A stretch of DNA of 64,000 nt, taken from Manihot esculenta. Its lineage: Eukaryota; Streptophyta; Magnoliopsida; Malpighiales; Euphorbiaceae. Shown here in pieces: positions 22,374 to 35,200 of the stretch. Under the pieces are notes generated by a model, which had not been told where the DNA came from, made no database searches, and worked only from the letters and a program-made list of their open reading frames with translations. A program made the translations under genes and the position numbers. The stretch covers positions 32,172,716 to 32,236,715 of the forward strand of contig NC_035176.2 in the NCBI RefSeq assembly GCF_001659605.2. The letters run 5' to 3'. The number at the start of each line of letters is the position of its first letter. Positions within the stretch are counted from its first letter, which is position 1.

Positions 22374-24745
22374 TCATTCAGCCCAGAATGGAACACCGGA
22401 AAAGAAAGGCATATTTTTCTGTTGAAGTTCTTCGCAATCCTCTGGACTTGCGGTGTGCAGATCAAAAGGCTCACAATCAGGAAGAGGTAACCCCTGTTTG
22501 ATTCGACCCATTTTTCGAGAGTGTAGGACTTGCTTTGTGATGACTGGTACTCGAACGCGCAGGTATTCTTCAAGAGCATAAGGTAAATTCTCCACTCCCC
22601 ACTTCTGAAGGCATTTGCCTAAAACTGCAGCATCTGCAATTGACATATTTGTGCTTCTCAGACCATGAGGAGTTGTAGGATGTGCAGCATCTCCTACTAG
22701 TACCACTTTGTCCCAACAGATTTGTTCTAGAGGATCACAATCATATATAATATTTAGGAAAGGTTCCTTTGTCTCTTTCATAACTTGAACAAGCTGAGGA
22801 AGCCAAACCTTCTCTGCTTCTTGGTACATATTATTTATCATATCACTGCTCACTTTCATGGTAACTGAATTTCCCTGCACATGTTTTAAAGTAACAATAA
22901 TTAGCTTTAGCTGGTTTTGATGCTGCAGAGCTTCACATAGAGAGAATAAGCAATATTGCAATATTATAGTTATCTTATAATTGAAATGCAAGTAATCCTA
23001 GCATGTAGTTGCAATTTGAGGTCAAATGGACCCTAAAGAACAACAATAACTGCAGCATCCTAAAGTATGAAGAAGCATCAAAGTACTTCTGTCAAGAAGT
23101 AGAGGACTAAAGGCAATAGAGGTTCACAATTTATTTCTTGGAAGAAAAAAAAAAGAATTAGTTCTATGTTCTAAGTTTAAATACACAAGATGCAAGTCCT
23201 ACGTCACAGATCTATCTCTTTCGACCAATAACAAATACTTAACATATTATTTTTCCGAAGTAAAAGGTTTGCAATGTTTCCTACTGCTTAACAATAAAAG
23301 CCTGGTATGAAAATTTGAAAATGGGATGAGAATGGGGATGCACCTTCACTTCAGGCTCAGGTTGATGAACATACCAAATCCAGTTGAGCTTTTTCTTGGG
23401 AAGTTCATATAAGACACTGTGAGTTCCACTACCAAGGTGAAAGTATAAGCAGTTCCCAAGCTCCGGATACTCCCTTTTTATACCAATAATAGCTTCCGAA
23501 TTCTCCTTTCCTGAAAAATCAAGAACTCCTCTCCAAGCACAGTAACCCGAGTATCTACAGAATAATACAATCATTATATGCTACAATCTAATCAGGATCA
23601 TATTATTGAGAAATAAAAACACTAAATCTCATTTATACACAATCACAAACCTCAACTTGACGCGGGGAAGAAAAGTCCTGCGAACTGAAGAGAGGCACCC
23701 ATCTGCTGCAATGAGCAAATCCCCATTTATCTCTATGATCTCATTTGTTTGAAGAGATTTAGCTTCAACGTTAACAGAGGTTTGGTCTTCAGAAATGCAG
23801 AAAGAGAGGTATAAATGACCCCACAAAAATATTTCTGGTGGTAAACCATCATATAGAAGGCTATGGAGATCAGCCCAATGTGCAGCTCTAAAGTTGAAGT
23901 TCTCATCTCTTGTCAATACCCTAGTGGTTTTGTCTCCACCAGTGACTATATTCTGTAAAGAAAGAGAAATCTCAACATGGAAACTGTTGTAAAATAAATT
24001 TCAATTTCAATTTAAATTGTTGAAAAAAATAATTATAGTAAACTGCTATAAAATTATTGAGATAATATAATAAAATTATAATGTTCAGATTTAATTTAAA
24101 TTATAAATTAAAAATAAATTAAATTATAAATTAGAAATAAATTTTTATTGTTCTGATCCATTGTAGAGATTGCAAAATAAATCCTTTAGTGTCCAACAAG
24201 ACTCAAATTTTATTTTCTATCCTATTTTTCCAAAGAAACTTGGATGGAATTTGAAATTTGATTTTGAACTCAATGAATGTACTTCTTCTGGTAAAATTCA
24301 TAGCATCATATATCTAAAGACGCCTGCTTTTAACTAAAAAGCAATTAACAGAAACATAGCCAAAGCGCAAATCAAGTTCATTCATAAGTTTATTGAATTG
24401 GTATATATTTCTGAAAGCTGGAGCTATACAATCCCAGTTAAGAGCTGATATTTAATTACAGCAAGCAAATTTGCGATGGAAGCATATATATACCTGATCA
24501 ATTTTGAGGGGCAAGGTGGCCTCTTGCAGAAGCTCAGGTCGAGGAAGCCACGACTGGATGATTTGCTGACCCAGAGGGTCGATTCCGATTCCAGCACCAG
24601 TTAGGCTGCCCTTAGGAGGTGAGTTCGATTTCTCAAGCACCACAATATCCCATCCTGCTAAAATGAGTGCGTGTGCACATGAAATCCCCGCTATGCTTCC
24701 TCCTAGTATTACAGCCTTTGGCTTCTTATTCTTCTGCTCACTCAT
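22374..24745 (-). CDS. FAD-dependent monooxygenase / oxidoreductase, PHBH-like
   Basis: Four exons on the minus strand (24494-24745, 23651-23952, 23344-23554, 22374-22874) join in phase to 421 residues. The N-terminus has an FAD-binding Rossmann fold, AVILGGSIAGISCAHAL, followed by an acidic residue at the end of the second strand (VVLEKS). The mid-region has LLIAADGCLSSVRR, the DG motif of flavin hydroxylases. The GD motif that contacts FAD ribose is VVLVGDAAHPTTPHG near residue 315. These three motifs define the class A flavin monooxygenase fold. The sequence resembles the plant genes related to bacterial 2,6-dihydroxypyridine 3-monooxygenase; the plant substrate is not known to me. No targeting peptide is obvious, so a cytosolic location is likely. 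It is divergently paired with NAA50, as I recall for the Arabidopsis orthologues. Confidence 0.88.
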
Positions 24746-25161
24746 CTTTCTCTCAGCTTCCCACTCTCTCTAGCTTTGGTCGGCGGTCACTCTGTGGGGT
24801 GTGGCTGTAATGGAGCTCCCAGGCTCATGGCTAAACGACAACAGAAAATGTGCTTGATCAGATGGGTTCTGCCCAGTTTGATGTTCATTGTCGGCGGTTA
24901 AGATCGGTAGTTACATAGGCCCAAACCCAAATGTTAAAACCACAGGGCAGAGGGTTCGAAGGCCCGTTACCATATTGGGTCCACAATTCTAGACACCGGA
25001 GTGTCTTGTGGTTTACTGGTTTTCAGTTTCCTCTCCTGCCAAACAAGACTTATTAGCAAATCAACTGTGGGGGAGAAACCCCAATTCGGCAACTCCCGAA
25101 CTTCGTAGCTTTTACACGCCTGGTAGCTCATTTGCAGAGGTTCAGTAAAGAGAAGAAGATA
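24746..25161. promoter_or_regulatory. Bidirectional promoter between FAD monooxygenase and NAA50
   Basis: 416 bases separate the two divergent start codons. Near the centre is AGGCCCAAACCC (24917-24928), a combination of a site II (GGCCCA) element and a telo-box-like AAACCC, common in plant housekeeping promoters, plus a further TTGGGTCC at about 24974. Shared regulation is an inference. Confidence 0.5.
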
Positions 25162-27403
25162 ATGGGGGCAGGTCGTGAGGTGTCGATATCGTTGGACGGA
25201 GTGAGGGATAAGAATGTGATGCAGCTCAAGAAACTCAATACTGCGCTCTTCCCCGTACGCTACAACGACAAGTATTACGCTGATGCCCTCGCTTCCGGGG
25301 ATTTCACTAAACTAGGTTTCTTTTACTTCTCTATTTTTTTTCTGTTCTTGCTTTTGTCGTCCATGAAGATCCGCTTTTGTGGGTTTTTTGGTTCATATTA
25401 TTTTATATGTTTGTTGGGTTGGATATCCTGACATGACATTGGTTTTGGGAATGCTTAAAGGCTCCATTAGTAAACTGGGTCTGGCACAAGTGCTTGAAAT
25501 TGATTATGGAACAAGAAGCTAAAGTAATTGTTATGATTATTTTAAAGTTTGTTCTTAGATTAGAGTGGTGGGTATCAGTGCGCTTCAATTTTTCTTCTGC
25601 CACAAGTGTTCCAATTAATCCAACCCGTGAATATTTATTTGTTCCAATTCTACTATCATCTTACTTGCTTGTTTATTTTATTCCTTTGAGTCTGTTTTGG
25701 AATGTGATTTAAGCAAAGATTAAAGAACCCAATTGGTCAATTATGTGTTTTTCTTTCACATTTCATTTCTATCAAGAGCCATTTTCTCAATGTAGCTCAT
25801 CTGATCATCCAGAATAATTTTCACGACACTGTCTCTATTATATGTTAGCTTCCTATCCTTCTTGGTTTCATATTGGCTAATTGTGTTGCTCTTCATGAAT
25901 GACTGCATGGTCTCCTCACATTATTGCACATTCTTCGTTTTTGTTTTATTGATGATCAATTTTCTTTCTTTCTTTCTTTTTTCTTTTTAAATCCCCATCA
26001 CATTTTGTCTTCAATTGCTGCTCTTCATCTCAAGCTCATTATTGTTGGTAATTCATTTTTAGCATGCACATATCTTTAATATCCCCTGTTGATATTACCA
26101 TGGATTGAAGCGCAGAATTAAGTATTATGGTGCTTATAATATGTGATGCCTCCATATTGTGTAGACATGGAATTCCATGTAGATAAACACAGTATACATA
26201 GCTTATAATGAGGCCGTGTTTACCGTGTGCGGAGGTTTTATTGTCTCCAGCACCAAAATATATATTTTAGGGAGAAACATTCCATTAAGAATCAGTTAAT
26301 GAGTTATCTGACAACAGTTTCGATTTACTTTTATTCAGCATATTACAGTGACATCTGTGTTGGTGCAATTGCATGCCGGCTGGAGAAGAAGGAAGGGGGG
26401 GCTGTTCGTGTTTACATCATGACATTAGGTGTTTTAGCACCATACCGAGGGTTAGGCATTGGTAAGTAAAGTTGAAACACTTATACTGTTGCACAAATCA
26501 TTCAGAGAAACTGCTCCTTGAATAAGAATCGGACATTTCCAGAATTCTAAATCTTTTTTTCCCCCTCTTTTTCTCTCATAAACTGATTCCAAGTCTTTTG
26601 TTTCTAATTGCCATATGCCTTATAGGTTTTTGAATTTGTTAGCAGTAGAGCTATGGTTTTCAGGGCTGTTCATCAAAGTTGGGGGAATGAAAATTTTTTT
26701 GTCAGAGTTGGGTGGGAAAAAAAACATTTTGCCAAACCAGGGTGAATTTGCCGTGTAGGTAAAATTTTGCTTGCGGCAGGATGTATGACAAGCGACACTG
26801 TTGTTTGGCAGAAACTCTCCACCAGATATGCAAAATAATTTTTTTTTTAAAAAAAAAATTTTAGCATCTTGCCGCTGGTATAACGAGCTGCAGGCTTTGC
26901 CAAGGGGCTGAATTTTGCCATGTTCACCCCGGTTTGGCAAAATGTGCTCCCACCCCACTTCGACCATTTTTATTTTCATTCCGCCCACTTTGATAAAAGG
27001 CCCCTATTTTTAGCCAGATCTACAAAGTTGTCATGAACTCTATATTCATAGAACCATACATGAGAACAAATCCGAATCCCATTGCTGAAAAATATTCTAG
27101 TTTATGAAATCATCCCGCTGAACAGAGTGATAATTTGTGAAAGAAAGTTTTGGCAAAATGAGAATATTGATAGAATGCCTGGATTATGCAGGTACAAAAC
27201 TGCTGAATCATGTTCTTGATCTCTGCTCTAAGCAAAATATTTCTGAGATTTACTTGCATGTGCAAACAAACAATGAGGATGCCATCAACTTCTATAAGAA
27301 ATTTGGATTTGAAATCACAGATACCATCCAGAACTATTACACAAACATTACGCCGCCAGACTGCTACGTCCTCACGAAATACATCACTCAGACAAAGAAA
27401 TGA
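25162..27403 (+). CDS. NAA50: N-alpha-acetyltransferase 50 (NatE catalytic subunit)
   Basis: Three exons (25162-25315, 26339-26461, 27192-27403) join in phase to 162 residues, matching the family length. The N-terminus (ISLDGVRDKNVMQLKKLNTA, then LFPVRYNDKYY) and the GNAT core are clear: the acetyl-CoA pyrophosphate loop APYRGLGIGTKLL, and strand and helix YLHVQTNNEDAINFYKKFGF, which carries the Tyr and the V-shaped CoA cleft of GNAT enzymes. The enzyme acetylates N-termini co-translationally and associates with the NatA complex. The start at 25162 (MGAGREVSISL) agrees with plant orthologues; an in-frame ATG ten codons upstream is less likely. Intron 2 contains a 342-bp foldback element (26663-27004) that leaves the splice sites intact. 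Confidence 0.95.
26663..27004. mobile_element. Foldback/MITE-like element in NAA50 intron 2
   Basis: The two ends form a long imperfect inverted repeat. The left end reads ATCAAAGTTGGGGGAATGAA, and the reverse complement of the right end reads ATCAAAGTGGGCGGAATGAA. Both arms continue with CATTTTGCCAAACC.GGGTGAA. The arms exceed 90 bases, with an oligo-T/oligo-A centre near 26840-26860. A clear target-site duplication is not visible. There is no protein-coding content. The transcript could form a stable hairpin within the intron. Confidence 0.75.
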
Positions 27404-28084
27404 TGTTGCAAAGTTGACATTGAAGTTGGTAACCCTTTTTGTTTCATGCTATATACTGGGAACATCAAATCTGATTGTGAAGCGACTTCAACAGTTCCTG
27501 AACTGGTCTGTGGGACCAATGACCTTTTATAGAACATTATATAGTTTGTAGACAATTGGTGTTATATTGATGTTGGAAGGAGGACGTTGCTGGCTGATAA
27601 AATTTTGGGCATTTGAAATTACTTTTTCCCTCTTATTTTCTTATGGCTAGACAGTGAAAGCTTCTCGATAATCCTTGGTTGATAGCCTCAGCATTGCATC
27701 AACTGAGCTTACTCTGGAAGATGGAGCAGTGCCCTTCAATAATCGTACTACAGGCTAACACTTCAAAATTTCAGAGCTTTTCTATGGAGAAGGCGAGTTG
27801 TCTTGCTTCATATGAATGCATAATAATATTGACTAAGAAATGTAAAAACCAGATTCTGCGGTGCAAGAGAAGCCAACTAGGTGATGCCAATGAAGAGAAG
27901 CAAGCACTAGTAACTTACCCTGTAGAATAATATATACAGCTTTAATTTACAGAATCAGTTGGGCTCAACATGACCTTAGTTTATTATAATATGTACACAA
28001 TTCTGAGGCTGAGTAGGAAGACAGTGAAATTCTTCAACATGACTAAAATGAGCTCATCATCTTAGTCCCATCTTCATTTACAGG
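27404..28084. other. Convergent intergenic region between NAA50 and the plastid protein gene
   Basis: 680 bases between two converging genes, expected to hold both 3' UTRs and poly(A) sites. I see no additional gene; the ORF at about 27679-27930 is low-quality and lacks recognisable motifs. Confidence 0.5.
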
Positions 28085-30793
28085 TTAGTAGGCTAATCCA
28101 CCGGCAAAAGCATCTCCATCATTTAAAAGAGACTCTGTCAGCCAATAACCATCCCATGAACCACCAACTCTCTGCAATCACGAGCCACACATCAAATCCA
28201 TATGGCAATTGTAATGAGTTTTGAGTCTGTAATGTAAATGTGAAATAGGCTTTCCACATGCTATTGTTGGTACAAATATTATAAAAGCAAAAAAAAATTA
28301 TTTTTTAATCTTTGAGATATAGCATAATTAAAGAATTTATCTCTCTGTTTTAGAATCCATCTCTGTTTTAGAATCCAACACTGGAATTTATATATCTATT
28401 TTTAGAATCCAACGCTTTCATCCTAACGAAAATGTTTAATTCCAACGAAAATGTTTAATTCCGTTAAAATTCAAAATCCCTCCTTAAAAAATTTCTATTA
28501 AATTAATAATTTACACGTGATTAAAGAAAAATGATTAAATATAATTCTAAAAAATTACTATTTAATGCCTATAGTTTGGAAAAACTTGTTAGTTAGTAAT
28601 TCGATTTTGAACAATACATTAAAACGTCTATAATGTTTTAAAAAGTCTACTAGTAATTTTCTCAGTTAATTTTGTCATTAAGCATTTTACTATTTAGTCC
28701 TTATAATTTTGAAAAACTTATTAGTTAGTTTCTTTAATTATTAAAAAATTTATTAATTATTCTCTCCATATCAGAAGTTATTTAGATTTTTTTAAATACT
28801 TAATAACTAAAATTAACGGAAGAACTATTAGTAGATTTTTTAAAATGTCTAAGTATATTTTAATACATTATTCAAAATCAATAAACCAACTAATAAATTT
28901 CTTCGTATCATAAAATTTAAGTAGTAATTTTCCCTAATAAAAATTCCTTCTACCCTTTAGATTCTCAGGTTTCTTTCGTCTACTTTTCCCACCCTCTTCA
29001 TTATTCGTCTAACCCATATTCAAAACTACAAAATTTGTATGTTACAAACTCATTTTGGAAGGAGATGGAGGATGGCTGGAGATAAGAGCAACAAGCAACG
29101 CGAGTGGCTGGAGATGCAAGAAGCGAGCGATGTGAGTAGTTGGAGATGTGATCAACGAGCGATGCAAGTGGCTGAAGACATGAGCAATGAGTGATGAGTT
29201 GTTGGATATGCGATCAACGAGCAGTGCGAATAGCCAAAGATGCAAAGAGTGAGCGGCAAGTAACAAGAACAACTAGCAACTCGAGCAACGGGCAACTAGA
29301 GTAACGGACGGCAAATTATGATCGATAGCGAGCAGTATCACAAAAACAACTTCTATTGGGTTTTAATTTTTTTATTTTTAATAATTCAAATTTTATATAT
29401 TTTGATTTTTATTATATTTATTGAGTTTGAATCTTGAATTTATTAAAATTTTTATTTGTTTGTAGAGATTGAGTTTGAAATTTTCTTCCGTGGATTTTAA
29501 CTGAATTAAACCTCAAAAACTAAAACATTAGGTTCAAAAAATAGAGAGATAAATCTAATTATATTATATCTCATGGACGAAAAAGTATTTTTCCCTTGAT
29601 TTTTATTATATTTATTGAGTTTGAATATTGAATTTATTAAAATTTTTATTTGTTTATGGAGATTGAATTTGAGATTTCCAGTTTGTTGCTTTGATTTTTA
29701 AATGAGGTTTTGTTGATTTGATTTTTTGAATGAGGGACCTATAAATTTGCATGAATTAAATTTCAGAAATTAAAGTGTTGGGTTCTAAAAATAATAGTTC
29801 TACTATCACTAATGACATTTTTATAGAGAAATCTCTAATTTTGACGGAATCAAATTTCAAAGACTGAAATGTTGGATATTAAAAATAGAGGGACGAATTC
29901 GTTAATTATACTATACCTTTAACACGAAAAAAGTAATTTTCCCTAAAAAAACCATAATGTTAAGAAATCCATCCAATATTCAAGTGAATAGCTAGCTAGA
30001 TTTAAACAAAGTTGATCTAGTTCAATAAATATGATCCCCTCAAACTTTTGCATAAATATTATAGAGGTTACTAGCTTAGCAATCATAACTAATGACCAAC
30101 CTTGAAAAAGAGCAATACAGTTTACAGAATTAGAACCATTACAATATGAAATACTTCATGGATGTTTAAAGCTATCTTTCAGTCAATTAGTCTAGGTGGA
30201 GATTTGATCAAAATAAATGCTGCTCTCATTTATCTAGACGTGAGATAATCTCAAACAAAGGCTGCAGTTACCTGAACCATGGTAAATTGAAATATTTCTT
30301 CCTCCTCTGGGCGAGTTCCTCGTATCCAAACTCGCTGCTTGAATTTATTCTGTTCCATAATAATATAAAGGTCACACCCAGTAATTTGAAGAGAAGGACA
30401 TCTTGTTCCACATGAGAGGAGTTATCGCTCATTTAATAACTAAACAATTGGAAAAGAAAAAAAATAAACCTCTTTCACCAACAAACTACTTAGGATTTTT
30501 CTCTCTCTGTGCCCAAGCAAAACACGGTAGGTTGAATGGTGAAAAATACGTCTAAATCTTTCAAACTGCAATAATAATGACAACTCTAAGTAAGAAATAT
30601 AGCATACAAAGAAAAATAAGAGGTAAAAACATCGAAAATCACTCACCTGCCCCAAATCAAAGAAGGGTCCAAAATAGGTTGATCTCTCAAATGGGTCAAA
30701 TCCAGCAAACTGCCATGGAAACGGACAATAGCATCAATGTTCCACACACACACACACACACACACATATAATAATATTCCTCACACTTCTCTG

Positions 30794-30832
<39 letters not shown>

Positions 30833-31963
30833 GCTCTCTCATTCATGTAAAGCAACAGTAAAGACAAATGGAAGAGTTTTTTTTTTGGTCTCTTTAAAAT
30901 TTCATGGAAGGTGGGAGAGAGGGTCTAAGCACTCTGTCATCTCTTCTCTCTTAACTCTCTCCATCTACCATTTTACATTGCTGACTAGTCATTCAATCAG
31001 GCATTGGGGGACCTCACCACCAGGAACCAGGTGGTACAATCCTGGTTTCCCCAACTACGGGAATCAATGGAGGCCAATTTTTGACATCATTGGTAACTCA
31101 AAAACAAAAGAGGCAAAAAATAATAAGAGCATCATGGACTGAGATTAAGATTTACCCTGTACATAACTTCAATTCCATAATCTGGACGTGGTTGATCATT
31201 ATATTTCAATGCATCAAGCTGGTGCTGCACGGCTTCTTCTGCACTAAACTACAAAGAAAATTTAACAAAGATGATCATATCCTATCATGCTTAGTTATTA
31301 TTATTATTATTACTATTATTATTATTAATAAAAGGACTTCAACTGCTAATTTGCAGGGTCAGAAAGTTACATTTAGCCTTGGGCCAAAAGGTCTCTTCCT
31401 ACGAGATTCAAGCCTGCAATCCAAATAGTAAAATGCAAAGTCACTTGTACAACATCAAACAAGGAGTTGCATTTCATAAACAAATTCCTTCAAACCAACT
31501 CCTCTGTTTTTCTTTTCCCAAATAATTTTCTCCTATTTGACAACAAACAACGCAAAAAGATCATATTTTCCACCAAAAAATTCTGTCAAAATTATTACCT
31601 GATACAAAGTTGCTTGCTGCATCTCAAGCAACCCGAGATATGAGTAATTTCATAATATTGACGATAGATGCATATAAATCGATCATACAGTTAAACACAA
31701 ATTTGAATTTTAAAGTAACTGAGGAGGTAAAACAGACGTGATCCTCTGATCGAGCTATTAGAAATCAAGTATAAGAATTTCGAAAGAAAATCTGATAGCC
31801 GATTAGCATACCAATCAGCCGAGAGATAATCAGGTATATCGGTAGACGCTCTGAACCGAGAGCTGACAGAGACGGCCGCCTGTTTTTTGTCTCCCCTGAT
31901 GTTCCTGGTTTTGGATAAGAGAGATGGGAACTGTAGAGTTGATAGCGAGGAATGGAACGACAT
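28085..31963 (-). CDS. Uncharacterised conserved plant protein, predicted plastid-targeted
   Basis: Seven exons on the minus strand (31812-31963, 31371-31413, 31156-31248, 30647-30709, 30470-30565, 30272-30349, 28085-28171) join in phase to 203 residues. The first 40 residues are rich in Ser, basic and hydroxylated residues (SFHSSLSTLQFPSLLSKTRN), suggesting a plastid transit peptide. The mature part contains SAEEAVQHQLDALKYNDQPR, FAGFDPFERSTYFGPFFDLG, RVLLGHRERKIL, FKQRVWIRGTRPEEEEIFQF and GGSWDGYWLTESLLNDGD. The first of these and the strand-rich remainder recall small NTF2/SnoaL-like or DUF4864-type proteins, but that is only an impression. No catalytic residues can be named. The last intron is about 2.1 kb and carries a MITE and a minisatellite. 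The start codon is 316 bp from the divergent CCR4-like gene. Confidence 0.8.
28551..28935. mobile_element. Palindromic MITE-like element in the last intron of the plastid protein gene
   Basis: Left end AAAATTACTATTTAATGCC and the reverse complement of the right end AAAATTACTACTTAAATTTT match. The arms continue with related blocks (gaaaaacttgttagttag / gaaatttattagttgg; attaaaacgtctataatgtt / attaaaatatacttagacat). The element is about 385 bp, AT-rich and noncoding. A further partial copy of the arm (actatttagtccttataat) lies inside at about 28690. It is typical of plant MITEs; the superfamily cannot be assigned. Confidence 0.7.
29100..29260. repeat. Minisatellite with a ~32-bp unit, five degenerate copies
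   Basis: Units begin about 29100, 29132, 29164, 29195 and 29226 with variants of gcgagtggctggagatgcaa followed by gagcgat. The region is GC-richer than the surrounding intron. Downstream, an ~85-bp AT-rich block (gatttttattatatttattg...) is repeated at 29404 and 29598. Noncoding and intronic. Confidence 0.65.
30743..30830. repeat. Compound microsatellite (CA)n and (CT)n
   Basis: About twelve CA repeats at 30743-30766 are followed after a short spacer by about seventeen CT repeats at 30796-30830, in intron 3 of the minus-strand plastid protein gene. A (TTA)n tract lies at about 31300-31326 in the neighbouring intron. Confidence 0.9.
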
Positions 31964-32279
31964 CGTTTCCTACCTCAACACACTCTTCCTACACTGTGCA
32001 GGAGTTGCCTGTTTATGTATGCGACTAATCTGGAAAGTCCAAGGAAGACTGGAAGAGGTTAGAGATAGGAGTATCTTGTTTGTTGTGAACCGTTCGATGA
32101 CATTTTATGGACATCAAGCGGTCAACAAATGGGGAAAACCTACGCTTTAGATGCATCATTTCTTCAAACGACTGATTAATAACATAAACGGCACGTCGTT
32201 CAACTGAATAGAACCAACTCTGACCGAGCGTGTTGCAAAGCGCGTTGACACCGCTCTTACGAAGCCGAACTCACTGTAG
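31964..32279. promoter_or_regulatory. Bidirectional promoter between the plastid protein and CCR4-like genes
   Basis: 316 bases between two divergent start codons must hold both 5' UTRs and promoters. I see no strong TATA box for either gene. A shared promoter is an inference from spacing alone. Confidence 0.45.
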
Positions 32280-35200
32280 ATGAAGCGCTCTGCTGCTCCT
32301 ATTCGATTCATCGCCGCTGCGGCCGCAGACACTCCTGCTATGTCTTCTCGCTCTTCTGTATTCTCCCTCTCTTTCTCTCCCTACAATTATTTGTTTACGT
32401 ATAAGAGTAGCTATGTGTGCTGATGTAGTAAGTTTGACGGCTTCTTGTGCAGTATCGAGGTGGCAGAAAGCAATGGGGAAGATGCTTTTCCGACATGCCT
32501 TGTACCGGCGGAAGAGACCAGGAAGTTGTGACTGGAGAATCGCACATCCAGTCAGTTCGGGAAGCCAATTTAGGTATCCGTCAAGCAGCAGGTGGAGGTT
32601 TCAGTAGACCGCGACCTTACAATCAAAGCCAGCATCTTCATCGACCTCCGCGTTACAATCCAAATCAACATTTTCGACAACCTCCACCATTCGTTCAGAG
32701 TCAAAACCATCAGTTTCGTCAAGCTTCGCATTTTGATCAGAATCCAGCTTTTCGACCGCCTCAGCAGTTCCGACCGCGACCTCCGAAGCCCTTGGATTAT
32801 CGGGAGTGGGAGTATGCAAAAAAGGTGCCTCCTCCTAATTCTGGTAATATTACCATTTTGACTTTTATGTGGAAGTATGTGTTCTGATGGAGATGTTAGT
32901 GATGGAAATATTTTGATTTATGTCGAAAATGTATATGTATCTTGAACAAGTATTTCACTTCTTGACTAACCTAATCAATTTACTATGGGATTTTGCTTAC
33001 AAGGGGCCTTTTCTTCTAATATTAAGCTTCCTGGAGGGACTGTTGGTTTAATTATTGGTTTGTTGGTTTGGTTTGCAGATAAGTTTATTGTTCTTTCCTA
33101 TAATATACTGGCTGATTATCTTGCTATTAGCCATCGGAGCAAACTTTACTTTCACATACCACGCTATATGTTAGACTGGGATTGGAGAAAGAGAAATATA
33201 CTTTTTGAGCTTGGCTTATGGTCAGCTGATATAATGTGCTTTCAGGTCTTTTACTCTTCTCTTTGTTTTAGCTTCATATCTTGCCTAAGCAAAGGTCGCA
33301 TTTTGCCTGCATAAAATCAACTCTTCATTGCTCTTGAATGCTTTTTGACTGGACATAACATTTTCAGGAGGTTGATAGATTTCAGGATTTAGAAGAACAG
33401 TTGAAGATATGGGGATATAATGGCATTTGGAAGGTCTGTTTTGAAAAGCCATTGGTTCTTCTCTCTACATTTGCATTTGGTGTAAACTCTCTATTTTAGC
33501 ACTTTCCCATTCTAAAATTGATAAGTCTACAACTTGGTGTGGATCTAAGCATTGAAATTGAAGGACCTTGATTATCTAACTTAACTGATGCCCTAAGGTA
33601 TCATTGAGATTTGAGATTTCCATTCTCTATCTAAAGCTAAGGAGAAAAAGTCTTGCTCATTAGCTGTCTAAAAATTGACGATTACATTTAAATCATTTTA
33701 ATATACTAGAATTCTGTGTGGATGCACATGCTTGTATTTTGTCAGTCCTGTAGTTCTCAAGCAATAATGCTTCATAATTTTCCAGTCCCTGTGATAATGC
33801 CATCCAAGCTGGCCAAAGTGTCGTATTTTTTGTTACAATATATGTGTTTGGGAGAGCATGCATGTAAATGAGTGTGTACAGTTACTTTCTGGTTTGTACA
33901 CTCTGCACTAATGTGCAACACGATAAATTTCCTTTTTGTAAAAAGAAAAATTCCATGACCTGGGAAGTGGGAAATTGAATTAGAGGTTGGTCAAACTGTT
34001 ATTGAATTCTTTTTTTGTATAGATGCGAACTGGCAATGCAGTCGATGGTTGTGCAATCTTTTGGAGAACATCAAGGTAAAAGAAATCCTGCATATTTTTA
34101 CGTCCCTTGATTTGGGTCTCATCTATGGTGCTGTATGGGGATTAATAGTTACTTTTATTACCTTAGCATGCTTATTGTTCAAAAAGGCAGTTGGCCACTG
34201 TCCTAATTACAGTTGTTGCGTTTGCTGCACTAATGTGTTCTTCCTAAATAAGTAGTTCAACCATCTCTACACTAGTTTCCTTGAACTCCTTTCTTTCCAC
34301 ATACATATTGCATCTATTTTCACACCAATGCATATATAGTCATGCCCTTATGCCCTCACAATTTTTATGCTGTGAAAGCTCCACAGATTTTAGCACTCTC
34401 CTCAAAATTCTCCCTACAACAGACCCGCAGTTCCCTGTCATTTTTTTCTCATGCGCACACACACACACTTTCTCTCTTCATTTTATGGCCCTTGAATGAT
34501 AGTCCGTGGGCTGCTAATTGCAGCATATACTTGAATGAGAGAAACAGCTTGAAGAAATTTTATTACCTCATGAATATTGATTAGTCTTATGTCTAGTTTT
34601 GTATCTCGGTTAAAGTGGCCAATATATTGATGGACCTTTCCCACTTGATTTCTTTGTGGTAGTTCAGTTTGAATTTGGTTTTTGGATCCTATGTTGCAGG
34701 AGGTGTGTGTTATCTGTCAATCCCTTTCTGCTGCTTTAATTTGCTCTCTAACTTTCTGTCTTTTTTTTTTTTTTTTTTAATTTTTGGGTAAAAAAAGATG
34801 TTTGATTATTCATCTTGATCTTATAAGATAGACAATCAAGCAAATATAGTCTAAAACTTCCATTGACTACCTCCATATTAGATTCAAGTTGCTGCATGAA
34901 GAATCTGTTGAGTTCAATAAGCTTGGACTTCGGGATAATGTCTGTCAGATATGTGTGCTAGAGGTACATGGTCTTCTCGTTTTAGAAAATTAAAGAGTCA
35001 TCAGCCTTATTATGCTTTTTTTAAAATAAAAAAAAATCTTAATGAATTGGTTCATGTGGCTTGATTACAATGATATTTATTTTTTATTTTTTTGTTTATC
35101 AGCAGTTAACAAGTAAACATTGTAATGCAGATTCATCGGCACTGCCTACGAGGTATAATTCAGGAATTTTTAGTTGTTTGCCTGTTTTCATTAAAAGAAA

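Noticed and set aside
31000..31090. GC-richer segment in intron 3 of the plastid protein gene as an extra exon
   Set aside because: Adding it would break the clean phase joins, and no conserved peptide emerges on the minus strand.
31600..31650. Small candidate exon between exons 1 and 2 of the plastid protein gene
   Set aside because: Acceptor choices give a stop or an odd peptide, whereas direct joining of exon 1 to 31413 restores a continuous sequence (SADWLESRRKRPFG).
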